From positions 1 to 64,000 of the forward strand of contig JAFQEM010000002.1 of assembly GCA_017399035.1 (NCBI GenBank): DNA of 64,000 bases. The letters are read 5' to 3'. The stretch is from Clostridia bacterium. Its GTDB lineage: Bacteria > Bacillota > Clostridia > Christensenellales > Borkfalkiaceae. A program made the translations under genes and the position numbers. Under the pieces are notes generated by a model that made no database searches, was not told the DNA's origin, and saw only the letters and a program-made list of their open reading frames with translations. Positions 15,564-22,496 of the stretch are shown piece by piece. Positions within the stretch are counted from its first letter, which is position 1. The number at the start of each line of letters is the position of its first letter.

Positions 15564-17591
15564 TTATTTATTTTTCTTTTTTACTACAATTATTGTAGTG
15601 GTCATTGAAACAATGGCTATTGCAACTGCAATAAACATTATTTTGTTTTCTATCGGTTGCCAAAGGTCCTTTAATATGTTCTTAAATTTATTTGGGATTT
15701 CGGGGATAGTGGACTCTATTGCGCCACCATCGCCTTCAACTTCATCTATTTTTGCAAAACGGCTTTCTCCAGTGCAGTAAAAAGCATAGTGAGTGGCCAT
15801 ATGTTTTCCGCCGTTCGCTTGGGCCCAAACTTCTTGCCAAATTTCATCAAGGTAACCGTAGTCATAAGTTTCAAGCAACTTATTGTAATTATCTTTGGTT
15901 AAGTTCTCCCTAAAGTCGTGAACTGCATCAACGTCTTTGATATCTTCAGAAAGTCCAAATATATCAGAAAAAAGTTTGTCCAACGTTACAGTGTCGGGGA
16001 GAGAGGTAAACCCGAATAGTCCATAAAATTCACCCGGTTCAATTTCATCTAGTTGGGGATAAGCGGTGTAATATCCGTCTAGTAAAAAGCCGAGGCGTTC
16101 TTCAGATATAATTCCCTGGTTCACAAGTGTATTGTAGAACTCGTTAAACGACTTATTTATATCCAAGAAATAATCACGTTGTTGGCCGTCCGCAGTTTCC
16201 ATACTCAAATAAACGTGTTCAAGATAAACCGCGGTATAAACGTCTTTTGTCTCGTTGTACTCAAACGTATAACAGTTACTGCCGAAACAGTCAAGATTTC
16301 CAACGTTAAGGGCCTTATAGGCATCAGTTAAACGTAAAGTACCGTTGTAAATAGGAACGGTAACCGTTTTACTTGTCTTTTTGCCGAACGGAGTTCCGTC
16401 AATGTTCTCTAGATATTCAATAGTTATTTGCTTTTGAACGCCGTCAGTAAGAACAAAATTCGCCTGTTCGAGTATTTTTTCGGGGTTAGACGTGCGCTCT
16501 GATTGCATTTCTAGTTCGTCTTCAATTTCGCTCATTTTTTTTATAACGTCGTAATAAGAACGGCTTGGCGATTGACAACGCCCTTGGTCCTGTTCACGTG
16601 TGCCGTATTGTGGTTCTGTAACAAACCACGTTGTTTTATATCCGGTAAAAACTTTGTACTTATAATTGAACGTAACAAAGTAACTCGTATTAGGGTTTTT
16701 TGTTTCTATGAGAATATCCCCCTGGGGAGCATTTTCACGTTTTGTGTTGAAAATTCCATTATCGTTGGCTATTCCTGGCAACAAACCGCCTTCATCAAGT
16801 TCGCAATAAGATAAAACGGTGTAGTCTTTGTGTGCTGTTTCAAACGTAGAAACTACGTCTTTTGCATCCATCCACTTTTTCATTTTATCTTCGCTGTTCA
16901 ATTTTAAGAATTGAGAACTACTGCTAAAATCGTATATAACGCCGTAATCTTCGTATATGTATTCCCAAACGGGCGACCTTTCGGTTTCGTAAAGAAAACC
17001 TTGAGGCGAAATAATTTCGTCGTAATATGTAAAATCACGGCGAGCAACTATTCGGTATAAGGTTGGATTGTCAACCGTTCCATCGTAAGCAAGAGCAACG
17101 TAAAACTCCGTCATAGGGACTGCAGTAGTTTGGTCTTTATCACGATATACGGTGAAAGTGTATTCAAAATAATCTTGCGATAAATATTTTTTACCGTCTT
17201 TGACTATAGTAACGCCTTTCGTGTTAGTCCATTCTAGCAAGTTTTCGTGTGCAGGGTCTGTTTCTTTTAGTGTAAAACTCATTAAGTATTGACCATTTAA
17301 TAGTCCGCCTTGAGAGTTGCCGTCTTCGTCTTCTTCACCTTCAAGCAATATTCTTGCACCATTTTCAAAAGCAAACGCCATATTAGACTTGCCGTTTTCG
17401 TCTAGGTCCTCACTATCGTCAATCGTATAAGACGGTTTAGTTACAACGGTGTTAGACGTAACTATATCGTCGTCTGGAACGGATGCATATGTTGTTGTAG
17501 GCGCAGTTGATATTGCAAACGTTCCCAGTAACGTCAATGCACTTAATACGAATGAGCAAGCCGTTTTAGTTATTCGTTTTGTTTTTTTCAT
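15564..17591 (-). CDS. large secreted, membrane-anchored element protein (675 aa)
   Basis: The signal peptide covers about residues 1-36 (MKKTKR, hydrophobic core, TYA cleavage-like site). A large ectodomain of about 590 residues is rich in Tyr, Thr, Asp and Glu with scattered Cys, including DCFGSNCYTFEY, suggesting disulfides. A single C-terminal helix (about 650-670) ends KKKNK. It is the largest protein of the element and the best candidate for the receptor-binding or adsorption protein by analogy with pIII of filamentous phages, which shares the signal-ectodomain-anchor plan. GGAGAAATT precedes the ATG. No sequence family is recognised, so the role is inferred from architecture and position. 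Confidence 0.75.
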   Translation of the reverse strand: MKKTKRITKTACSFVLSALTLLGTFAISTAPTTTYASVPDDDIVTSNTVVTKPSYTIDDSEDLDENGKSNMAFAFENGARILLEGEEDEDGNSQGGLLNGQYLMSFTLKETDPAHENLLEWTNTKGVTIVKDGKKYLSQDYFEYTFTVYRDKDQTTAVPMTEFYVALAYDGTVDNPTLYRIVARRDFTYYDEIISPQGFLYETERSPVWEYIYEDYGVIYDFSSSSQFLKLNSEDKMKKWMDAKDVVSTFETAHKDYTVLSYCELDEGGLLPGIANDNGIFNTKRENAPQGDILIETKNPNTSYFVTFNYKYKVFTGYKTTWFVTEPQYGTREQDQGRCQSPSRSYYDVIKKMSEIEDELEMQSERTSNPEKILEQANFVLTDGVQKQITIEYLENIDGTPFGKKTSKTVTVPIYNGTLRLTDAYKALNVGNLDCFGSNCYTFEYNETKDVYTAVYLEHVYLSMETADGQQRDYFLDINKSFNEFYNTLVNQGIISEERLGFLLDGYYTAYPQLDEIEPGEFYGLFGFTSLPDTVTLDKLFSDIFGLSEDIKDVDAVHDFRENLTKDNYNKLLETYDYGYLDEIWQEVWAQANGGKHMATHYAFYCTGESRFAKIDEVEGDGGAIESTIPEIPNKFKNILKDLWQPIENKIMFIAVAIAIVSMTTTIIVVKKKNK

Positions 17592-17599
17592 AATTTCTC

Positions 17600-17728
17600 C
17601 TATAATTCTACAGCAAGTTTGCCGGCTGTAATTTTACTTTCGCATTGAGCGCATATTTGTCTTCCTTCGGGAACAGGCGCTCCGCAAATAACGCAATATT
17701 CACAACCGCTAGTGTAAATTTCACTCAT
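17600..17728 (-). CDS. small zinc-ribbon protein (42 aa)
   Basis: The 42-residue product contains CEYCVICGAPVPEGRQICAQ, that is CxxCxxC and CxxC pairs spaced as in a zinc ribbon. Very similar tiny zinc-ribbon proteins are common in Firmicutes phages. AAGGAG precedes the ATG, and the stop lies eight bases before the start of the 675-residue gene, placing it first in the late operon. A regulatory or assembly role is possible. Confidence 0.65.
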   Translation of the reverse strand: MSEIYTSGCEYCVICGAPVPEGRQICAQCESKITAGKLAVEL

Positions 17729-17787
17729 TTCTGTTTTTCTCCTTATTTGTTTTTTGTTGTCTATAAGTCGCTAACCGTCTTGAAAAC

Positions 17788-17852
17788 AAAAAAACTCCGT
17801 CGCCGAAAAAGTCCTAACGATTTCTGCGTTAAAACTTAACGGTTTCGGAGTT
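17788..17852 (-). terminator. leader terminator/attenuator before the late operon
   Basis: On the minus strand AACTCCG and CGGAGTT close a long stem-loop followed by TTTTTTT, upstream of the zinc-ribbon gene. It would stop transcription running in from the early genes unless bypassed. A 32-codon frame (17869 to 17771) with a GGAGG ribosome site overlaps it exactly, which resembles a leader peptide in an attenuator; I do not list it as a proven gene. Confidence 0.55.
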
Positions 17853-17913
17853 TTCCGAATTCTATTCATAAATCCTCCTTCCGCAAGAACGGTCCTCGCG
17901 TGGAATTATTTCA

Positions 17914-17975
17914 ATTGTGATTTTTTTACGCTTGAGCGTTGCTGTAGCGTTTAAAATATCACACTCGATTGTGAC
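17914..17975 (-). promoter_or_regulatory. element regulatory cassette, copy C
   Basis: ATCACA-N6-TGTGAC at 17958-17975 with an ATTGTGAT half-site at 17914-17921 and a CG-rich hairpin between. It is a diverged third copy of the cassettes at 10905 and 18572, here before the late operon leader. Confidence 0.55.
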
Positions 17976-18004
17976 TTTATAGACGTACGTATATACTTAC
18001 GTCG

Positions 18005-18304
18005 TTAAAAAACGTCGTTGTAAATGGTGTGTACAATCGACTCGATAGTATGATTGCTACGAGAGTTCTTGAGAACGTCAATGGTCCAAGTTCTATGAAT
18101 TTCTATTGCGTTTTGTTTTGCAATGTCTATACGTCTAGAAAAACGTAATTTTTCAAGGTCGCCAATAACGCCGTCGTTCCAAAGCATAGAGTTTTTCTCT
18201 TTGGCCATTGAACAGAACTGCATAACGTGGCGGAAACCGGCATAATAATTGTCGCGATTCTCGATAAAGGCGACCATTTTTTCAAGGTCCTTAAGCCTTT
18301 CCAT
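18005..18304 (-). CDS. hypothetical early protein (99 aa)
   Basis: The product is an all-helical soluble protein of 99 residues with no recognised domain. Its ATG follows AAAGGAG and overlaps the end of the 86-residue gene by 14 bases, so the two are translationally coupled. Both lie behind regulatory cassette B, separately from the first early genes. Confidence 0.62.
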   Translation of the reverse strand: MERLKDLEKMVAFIENRDNYYAGFRHVMQFCSMAKEKNSMLWNDGVIGDLEKLRFSRRIDIAKQNAIEIHRTWTIDVLKNSRSNHTIESIVHTIYNDVF

Positions 18305-18551
18305 CAGTCGTCTCCTTTAGAGTGTCCTGGTTGGCAAAATATTTATCAAAAGTATCTTTGCGGAATATACTTAAAGCAATAAGCCTACTTTCATATTCAC
18401 TAACTAAATTATCCGCAACAACGTTCGCAGCGATTTCACGGGGGATTTCTAGCCGTGTAACTAAATCGTCAACGTATTCTTCAAATACCTTTTTTACTTC
18501 TTTATCTTTCTCTTTTAACTCAAGAAAGGTCTCTTTTGCAACTTCTCTCAT
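18291..18551 (-). CDS. hypothetical early protein (86 aa)
   Basis: This is an 86-residue charged helical protein (LELKEKDKEVKKVFEEYVDD near residues 10-29) without recognised domain. An AAAGGAG ribosome site precedes the ATG. It is the first gene after regulatory cassette B (18572-18632) and is coupled to the 99-residue gene. Confidence 0.62.
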   Translation of the reverse strand: MREVAKETFLELKEKDKEVKKVFEEYVDDLVTRLEIPREIAANVVADNLVSEYESRLIALSIFRKDTFDKYFANQDTLKETTDGKA

Positions 18552-18571
18552 AAAAACTCCTTTTGTGTGCA

Positions 18572-18632
18572 GTGTGATTTTTTACTAAACGTTGTCCTTC
18601 TGATTCAACTAAAAATCACACTATATTGTGAT
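18572..18632 (-). promoter_or_regulatory. element regulatory cassette, copy B
   Basis: ATCACA-N6-TGTGAT palindrome at 18615-18632 and a GTGTGAT half-site at 18572-18578, separated by hairpin arms GTTG/CAAC. About nine of ten bases match copy A over 60 bases. It precedes the 86-residue gene. Confidence 0.6.
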
Positions 18633-18648
18633 ATTTTTCTGCAGTAAT

Positions 18649-19020
18649 TTATTCTCCTATAAGCAAGGTCCACTCGGGCATTCCAACAACAGAAACTAAA
18701 ACGTCTTTAATCTGTTTATCGTTAAGCCCGGTCAACTGGTCGCCTTCAGGCAGTCCGCAAACTAACAAGTTCCCAACGAACGCAACTTTGCAATCTGGAA
18801 AACTTAATGCCGAAACTACAGAATTTTCTTTTAATAGTCCTTCGTCGTCGCAAATAACGCAATATCTATTTAACCCTATTTCACGCTGAACGATATCAAT
18901 AGCATCGCAGTCAAGCAACGTGCGTATCTCTTCAAGATTATCAATATCAAACTCAACGGCGTGGGGTTTATCTTCCTTTTTAGTTTTTCCGGCTTGGAGA
19001 AGAACACCCTTAATCTTCAA
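18649..19020 (-). CDS. DUF3846 family protein
   Basis: The 123-residue product resembles DUF3846 proteins found in phages and mobile elements of Gram-positive bacteria. It begins KIKGVLLQAGKTKK, has the CDAIDIVQREIGLNRYCVICDDEG-type core (given here in outline: DIVQREIGL then YCVICDDEG), and later VAFVGNLLVCG. Function of the family is unknown. I choose TTG at 19020, six bases after GGGGGTGG, over an ATG at 19077 that would overlap the previous gene by 68 bases. It belongs to the early operon. Confidence 0.68.
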   Translation of the reverse strand: MKIKGVLLQAGKTKKEDKPHAVEFDIDNLEEIRTLLDCDAIDIVQREIGLNRYCVICDDEGLLKENSVVSALSFPDCKVAFVGNLLVCGLPEGDQLTGLNDKQIKDVLVSVVGMPEWTLLIGE

Positions 19021-19279
19021 TGTAGTCCACCCCCAGTTGCTCTTTTTCTTCTTCGTAAAGCCTTTCAATTTCTGCACTCAAATGCTCGTAAAAATCAGGC
19101 GATTTGAAATAATTTATAATGGCTACCTTTGCTAATTCTCTAACGTTCCACTTAAAATCTTTTGCTCTTCCGTCTGACCATTCGTCTAAAATGGCCCTTG
19201 AATAATCCGTAAGCCATTCTGCGTCAATAACAAATTTGTGTTTGATTTTGACTTCCACTTGATTTTTGTTTTTTTCCAT
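19010..19279 (-). CDS. hypothetical early protein (89 aa)
   Basis: This 89-residue protein is charged and mostly helical, with EVKIKHKFVIDAEWLTDY near the N-terminus and an acidic C-terminus (EEEKEQLGVDYIED). No domain is recognised. AGGAG precedes the ATG, and its stop overlaps the start of the DUF3846 gene. It lies in the early operon behind the cI-controlled promoter. Confidence 0.62.
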   Translation of the reverse strand: MEKNKNQVEVKIKHKFVIDAEWLTDYSRAILDEWSDGRAKDFKWNVRELAKVAIINYFKSPDFYEHLSAEIERLYEEEKEQLGVDYIED

Positions 19280-19354
19280 AATAAAACTCCTAAAATTTTT
19301 TATATAAACGGCTAGTACCGAAAATATTCTCCTTTGGCGCGCCCTTGGTTGCTT

Positions 19355-19465
19355 TCAATTAGATAACAAAAGGAGAAAGAAAGGTTTTTCAAAAGCGCGC
19401 CTGCTAAAAAAGTATTCGTTATTGTTTAGGTTATCCCTTTTGGGGTGTAGAGGAAATTCTTTCAT
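19355..19465 (-). CDS. possible small coupled protein (36 aa)
   Basis: The ATG lies in ATGA overlapping the stop of the preceding 174-residue gene, with GGAG seven bases before it. The 36-residue product (MKEFPLHPKRDNLNNNEYFF then SRRAFEKPFF) has no recognised family. Its 3' part overlaps a GC-rich pair of GCGCGCC motifs (near 19336 and 19396) that stands out from the AT-rich surroundings. Confidence 0.4.
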   Translation of the reverse strand: MKEFPLHPKRDNLNNNEYFFSRRAFEKPFFLLLLSN

Positions 19466-19986
19466 CTTCCCAACTCCTTTTTTAGTTCAGGAATTAGATA
19501 CTTTTTGAAAATTGCCACTATAACTTGTGCGCGAACCGGATAATCTTTGCAAAAATAACTTGCCTCGATGTCGTATGTAAATTCTTCCATAAAGTCATAA
19601 AAACGGACTTCATTTTGGTCAACGTGTTTAAGTTCGTATAGAAACTCTTTTTTTCTCTTTTTATCTTTGGCGTAAATATCGAAACATTTAATAGCCTCTT
19701 TTTCTGTTTCATCCCAGTCTATTTCTGTGCGGTCAGAAAGTTTATTTAGTAAATAGTCTTCGCTTATCCTGGTCATAAGTTCCTTAAACGTTTCTTGAGA
19801 AGAAACGCCCCAACGGTAGCCATAAACGCCCCAGTCGCTTTCAATAAGCAGTGTAAACGTGGCAATATCTAAAACGAAAATTGCGTGTGCACCGCTAAGT
19901 TGATATATCCTATCGTTAATATAAACTTCATCCCCACGTTCAAACCTGAACGTATACTTTTCAACGTTGCATTTTGTAAAACTCAT
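19462..19986 (-). CDS. first early protein of the element (174 aa)
   Basis: The 174-residue product is conserved-looking but not named. It has a beta-rich start (KYTFRFERGDEVYINDRIYQ) with LIESDWGVYGYRWGVS near residue 50, then a helical, charged half; similar WGxYxYRW proteins occur in Firmicutes phages as unknowns. I choose the ATG at 19986 preceded by AGGAG; the 17-residue longer frame has no ribosome site. It is the first gene behind the leftward promoter at 20146-20174 that carries the repressor operator, so it would be made early on induction. Confidence 0.68.
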   Translation of the reverse strand: MSFTKCNVEKYTFRFERGDEVYINDRIYQLSGAHAIFVLDIATFTLLIESDWGVYGYRWGVSSQETFKELMTRISEDYLLNKLSDRTEIDWDETEKEAIKCFDIYAKDKKRKKEFLYELKHVDQNEVRFYDFMEEFTYDIEASYFCKDYPVRAQVIVAIFKKYLIPELKKELGR

Positions 19987-20119
19987 AAAAAAACTCCTAT
20001 AAACTCCAAAAACAAAGAAGGTTCTACGCTCTTCCAACTTCGTAAAACCTTCTTTTTTCTTTTATTTAATTAACGACATTATGCGTTAAAAAAGCAAGTT
20101 TTGTTTTTGGAAGAGAATT

Positions 20120-20207
20120 AAGCCTGAAATGGGCTTGTTGTGTTTATTATATAGCCCTTTTTGGGCTTTGTCAAGTAAATTTTATAAAAATATTCTAAAA
20201 TGGGCTA
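20120..20207. promoter_or_regulatory. cI-type switch region with operators and divergent promoters
   Basis: Leftward promoter: TTGACA (20169-20174) and TATAAT (20146-20151) on the minus strand, 17 apart. Its spacer is filled by the palindrome AGCCC-TTTTT-GGGCT (20153-20167). A second palindrome, AAGCC-N7-GGCTT, lies at 20120-20136, and a half-site TGGGCTA lies just before the repressor gene near 20201. Rightward promoter: TTGTCA (20168-20173) and TATTCT (20191-20196), also 17 apart. Repressor binding would block the leftward promoter directly. Confidence 0.7.
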
Positions 20208-20219
20208 AAGGGGGCAAAA

Positions 20220-20594
20220 ATGTTGAGGTTAAAAGAATTACGTTTAAGTAGAAATTTATCACAAGTTAAAGTTGCAGAAGTTCTTGGATGCAATCAAACT
20301 GCAGTTGGAAAATATGAGCGTGGGCAGTTAGAACCGAGTTTAGAAACGCTGGTTAAACTAGCAAACTTTTTCAACTGCTCTATAGACTACTTGTTGGGAC
20401 TTGAAGACGACTTTGGCAACGTAAACGTAGTTAGTGCAGGGGAAACGGTGGAATTATCTGAAGATGAAAGAGAGTTGCTTTCTTGCTTTGAAGTTCTTGG
20501 CCCGTTTGAGAGAGAGGCAATTTTAATTCAAATAAAGGCGCTTGCCGGCAATCTTAAAGATGCACCCCGTTCAATGCGTAGAATAAAACAATAA
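20220..20594 (+). CDS. cI-like XRE-family repressor
   Basis: The 124-residue product has an N-terminal lambda-type helix-turn-helix: LKELRLSRNLSQVKVAEVLG, then TAVGKYERGQLEPSLETLVKLA, ending SIDYLLGLED near residue 63. The C-terminal 55 residues are helical and probably form a dimerisation part; no peptidase domain of the LexA/cI self-cleaving type is present. It faces the leftward early operon across operators built on AGCCC/GGGCT, so it is the likely lysogeny repressor. A CTAAAGGGGGC ribosome site precedes the ATG. Confidence 0.85.
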   Translation: MLRLKELRLSRNLSQVKVAEVLGCNQTAVGKYERGQLEPSLETLVKLANFFNCSIDYLLGLEDDFGNVNVVSAGETVELSEDERELLSCFEVLGPFEREAILIQIKALAGNLKDAPRSMRRIKQ

Positions 20595-20600
20595 AAGAGT

Positions 20601-20639
20601 AACTCGGCTTTTTTCTTATAATCAGAAAAAAGGCGAGTT
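20601..20639 (+). terminator. hairpin between repressor and integrase
   Basis: AACTCGGCTTTTTTCT and AGAAAAAAGGCGAGTT form a 16-bp stem with one mismatch. The internal T-tract may serve as terminator in either direction. Confidence 0.6.
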
Positions 20640-20711
20640 AATTCCGTATTGAAAATATAGGCGTTTTTTGTTGTAAAATAACTCCGAAATAAATTAAAAG
20701 GAGTTTTTTAT

Positions 20712-21965
20712 ATGAAAAACGAAAAAATTGACGAGTTTATCACAACACTTGCCGAAATCAGCACTTTTTTGATTGAGGTTAAACACCGCTATGCAGAGAT
20801 GCAAGAGCAAGATAACGTGGAAAAAGCCGTTGAGAAAATTCTCGACGGCTTTAATTTTTCACCGTTACACGGTGAGCCATTCGCGCCGATGCGCGACAGC
20901 GTTGCTTTAAAACTTAATAATAACACTTTAAATCGGCAGGCGTGGACCAAAAAGGAGTTGAGCGAAATGCCTTTTTTAAAGGATATGAAATACAGAAAAA
21001 CAAAAGACGGAATACACCAGTTCCGCTACCGTCGCGACGGGTTTAACGTTGCCTGCTGTTCTAAAAATTATGAAACGGCAAAACAAAAAGCCCGCGATTT
21101 TATCGCAGGCTTAAAACAAAAACAGCGTGAAGAAATAGTTGTAAAACACGTAAACACGGTTGCTTACGTTGCTAAACTTTGGGTGGACCTTAAGTGTAAG
21201 CAGTGGGCGAAACAATCGGCGCGGACTTACTTGGGGGTTTTGAAAAATCACGTTTTGCCGGTCTTTGGTAACCGTTCGGTAAAAACTTTATTGCCTATGG
21301 ATATGCAACCGTTTTTTGATGAACTATCAGCAAAGCAAAGCAGAACTGCCGAAGATGCAAAGGTCTTATTAAACGGTATCTTCCGTTATGCTATCGCAAA
21401 CAGGCTTTGCACTTCAAACCCTGTCGCCGGTGTTTACGTTCCCAAACACGCCAGGAAGTGTGGCAAGGCTCTCACGGATGAACAGTTGCAACGTTTCAAA
21501 GCGATTATGAGCCAAAAGAAAGAGCGATGCCTGGCATATTTAATTATACTTTATTCGGGGATACGTGGCGCGGAACTTGAAAGTATGACCTTTGACTGGG
21601 AACAGGGGACGTTTACTGTAAAAAATGCAAAACTTAAAACGTATCAAAAGCACAATCCGGATAATTTAACGCGCACCGTACCGATTACGCCAGGGCTTTA
21701 TTCGTTACGTAGCCGTATTGAGACGGAAAAGTGGAACTATAAAAGCGCAACCCTGTCAAGCAAGTTATTTCTTTACTGGACGGAAACAACCGTAAAGGAC
21801 TTGCGCCATACGTTCACAACCAAAGCACGTGAAGCCGGCATTGATAACGAGTTAGTGAACTTATGGACGGGGCATTTGCCAGGAAACAACGTTACGGCTA
21901 ACATTTACACGCATTTTTCTCTATCTTACCAGATAGAGCAGGCGAAAAAGTTGCCTATTTATTGA
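20712..21965 (+). CDS. tyrosine-family site-specific integrase
   Basis: This 417-residue recombinase catalyses integration and excision of the element at tRNA-Ser. An N-terminal extension of about 80 residues precedes an arm-binding-like segment (KYRKTKDGIHQFRYRRDG), a SAM-like core-binding domain (about 145-240) and the catalytic domain. Visible catalytic residues are Arg in LYSGIRGAELESM, Arg-His in DLRHTF, His in WTGHLPGNN and the nucleophile Tyr in IYTHF. The His that usually opens the HxLRH box is Lys (KDLRHTF). AAGGAG precedes the ATG. The stop lies about 120 bases from the attachment repeat, as is typical for tRNA-integrating elements. Confidence 0.93.
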   Translation: MKNEKIDEFITTLAEISTFLIEVKHRYAEMQEQDNVEKAVEKILDGFNFSPLHGEPFAPMRDSVALKLNNNTLNRQAWTKKELSEMPFLKDMKYRKTKDGIHQFRYRRDGFNVACCSKNYETAKQKARDFIAGLKQKQREEIVVKHVNTVAYVAKLWVDLKCKQWAKQSARTYLGVLKNHVLPVFGNRSVKTLLPMDMQPFFDELSAKQSRTAEDAKVLLNGIFRYAIANRLCTSNPVAGVYVPKHARKCGKALTDEQLQRFKAIMSQKKERCLAYLIILYSGIRGAELESMTFDWEQGTFTVKNAKLKTYQKHNPDNLTRTVPITPGLYSLRSRIETEKWNYKSATLSSKLFLYWTETTVKDLRHTFTTKAREAGIDNELVNLWTGHLPGNNVTANIYTHFSLSYQIEQAKKLPIY

Positions 21966-22086
21966 CGGTTTAAGGGGCGGTTACGTCCCAAATTACGTCC
22001 CAAAAACGTCGGAAAAGGGCTATTTTTGGGCGGTATAAGAATAAAAAAACGACGATTTTCGGGGCTTTTTGCCCTAAAAATCGCCA
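21966..22086. other. integrase-proximal attachment arm
   Basis: Two ACGTCCCAAA repeats (near 21983 and 21995) and a hairpin with CGATTTTCGGGGC/GCCCTAAAAATCG arms (22053-22084) lie between the integrase stop and attR. Tandem repeats here fit integrase arm-binding sites, and the hairpin may also end integrase transcription. Confidence 0.45.
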
Positions 22087-22112
22087 TTTTGGCGGAGAAA
22101 GAGGGATTTGAA
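22087..22112. repeat. attR: 26-bp direct repeat within tRNA-Ser
   Basis: Identical to 9546-9571. It covers the encoded CCA, discriminator, acceptor 3' strand and the start of the T-arm of tRNA-Ser, so the tRNA remains whole after integration. Confidence 0.9.
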
Positions 22113-22181
22113 CCCTCGCTGCGCTTATCACACACTACTCCCTTAGCAGGGGAGCCCCTTCGGCCTCTTGGGTATTTCTCC
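22090..22181 (-). tRNA. tRNA-Ser (anticodon GCU)
   Basis: Class II tRNA of 92 bases with encoded CCA. GGAGAAA/TTTCTCC form the acceptor stem. The anticodon arm CTCCC/GGGAG carries GCT, a long variable arm follows, and the T-arm has GGTTCAAATCC. It is the integration target of the element. Confidence 0.94.
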
Positions 22182-22187
22182 AAAGTT

Positions 22188-22357
22188 GAAAAAATTATAG
22201 ATTTATTTTTTAATATAACTTTTATCACCTGCTAAGTAGCAGGGGGACGACGCGTAAGCAAATAGTTCGGTGAACTATTTGTAGCCAAAGTCCGCGAGTA
22301 CCCTTATGGTACGAGAGAGGACGCACTCTTCGGCCTCTTGGGTATTTCTCCAAAGTT
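22188..22357 (-). repeat. partial tRNA-Ser 5' duplicate and palindromic debris
   Basis: Bases 22328-22357 repeat 22158-22187 exactly (30 bases): the first 24 bases of tRNA-Ser plus six upstream bases. The remainder of a tRNA is missing. The space down to 22215 instead holds palindromes: GTACC/GGTAC, CAAATAGTTC-GGT-GAACTATTTG (about 22260-22282) and CTGCT/AGCAG. It looks like a truncated second tRNA-Ser gene or the scar of another insertion. Confidence 0.65.
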
Positions 22358-22496
22358 ACAAACTTATATTGAAAAGTTTAAGTGATAATTTGGTTAACTT
22401 TATGATAAAAACCACAATTTAACTAAAACATCTATAGTATGTTATCATAAAATTTATTATTTGTCAAAGTTTTTTTTGCGTTTTGAAAATTTTTCC

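Larger units (their letters stand above)
9546..22112. mobile_element. 12.5-kb integrated virus-like element at tRNA-Ser(GCU)
   Basis: A 26-bp direct repeat bounds the segment, and a tyrosine integrase lies next to the right repeat inside the tRNA. The repressor-integrase module reads rightward; about 17 other genes read leftward in early (20.0-18.0 kb) and late (17.7-11.5 kb) blocks. The late block encodes two proteins with signal peptide and C-terminal membrane anchor, a 38-residue membrane peptide, three Lys-rich proteins and a Zot-like ATPase. No HK97-type capsid, portal, terminase, tail or lysis gene is recognised, and no HUH replication protein is evident. The gene set fits an inovirus-like or enveloped virus better than a tailed phage. 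Virus identity is inference; the integration boundaries are directly visible. Confidence 0.88.

Noticed and set aside
18649..19077. Longer start (ATG 19077) for the DUF3846 gene
   Set aside because: It would overlap the upstream gene by 68 bases, whereas TTG 19020 has a GGGGGTGG ribosome site and begins at the conserved domain.
22188..22330. A second complete tRNA upstream of tRNA-Ser
   Set aside because: Only the first 24 tRNA bases are present; no anticodon arm, T-arm or 3' acceptor strand could be found.
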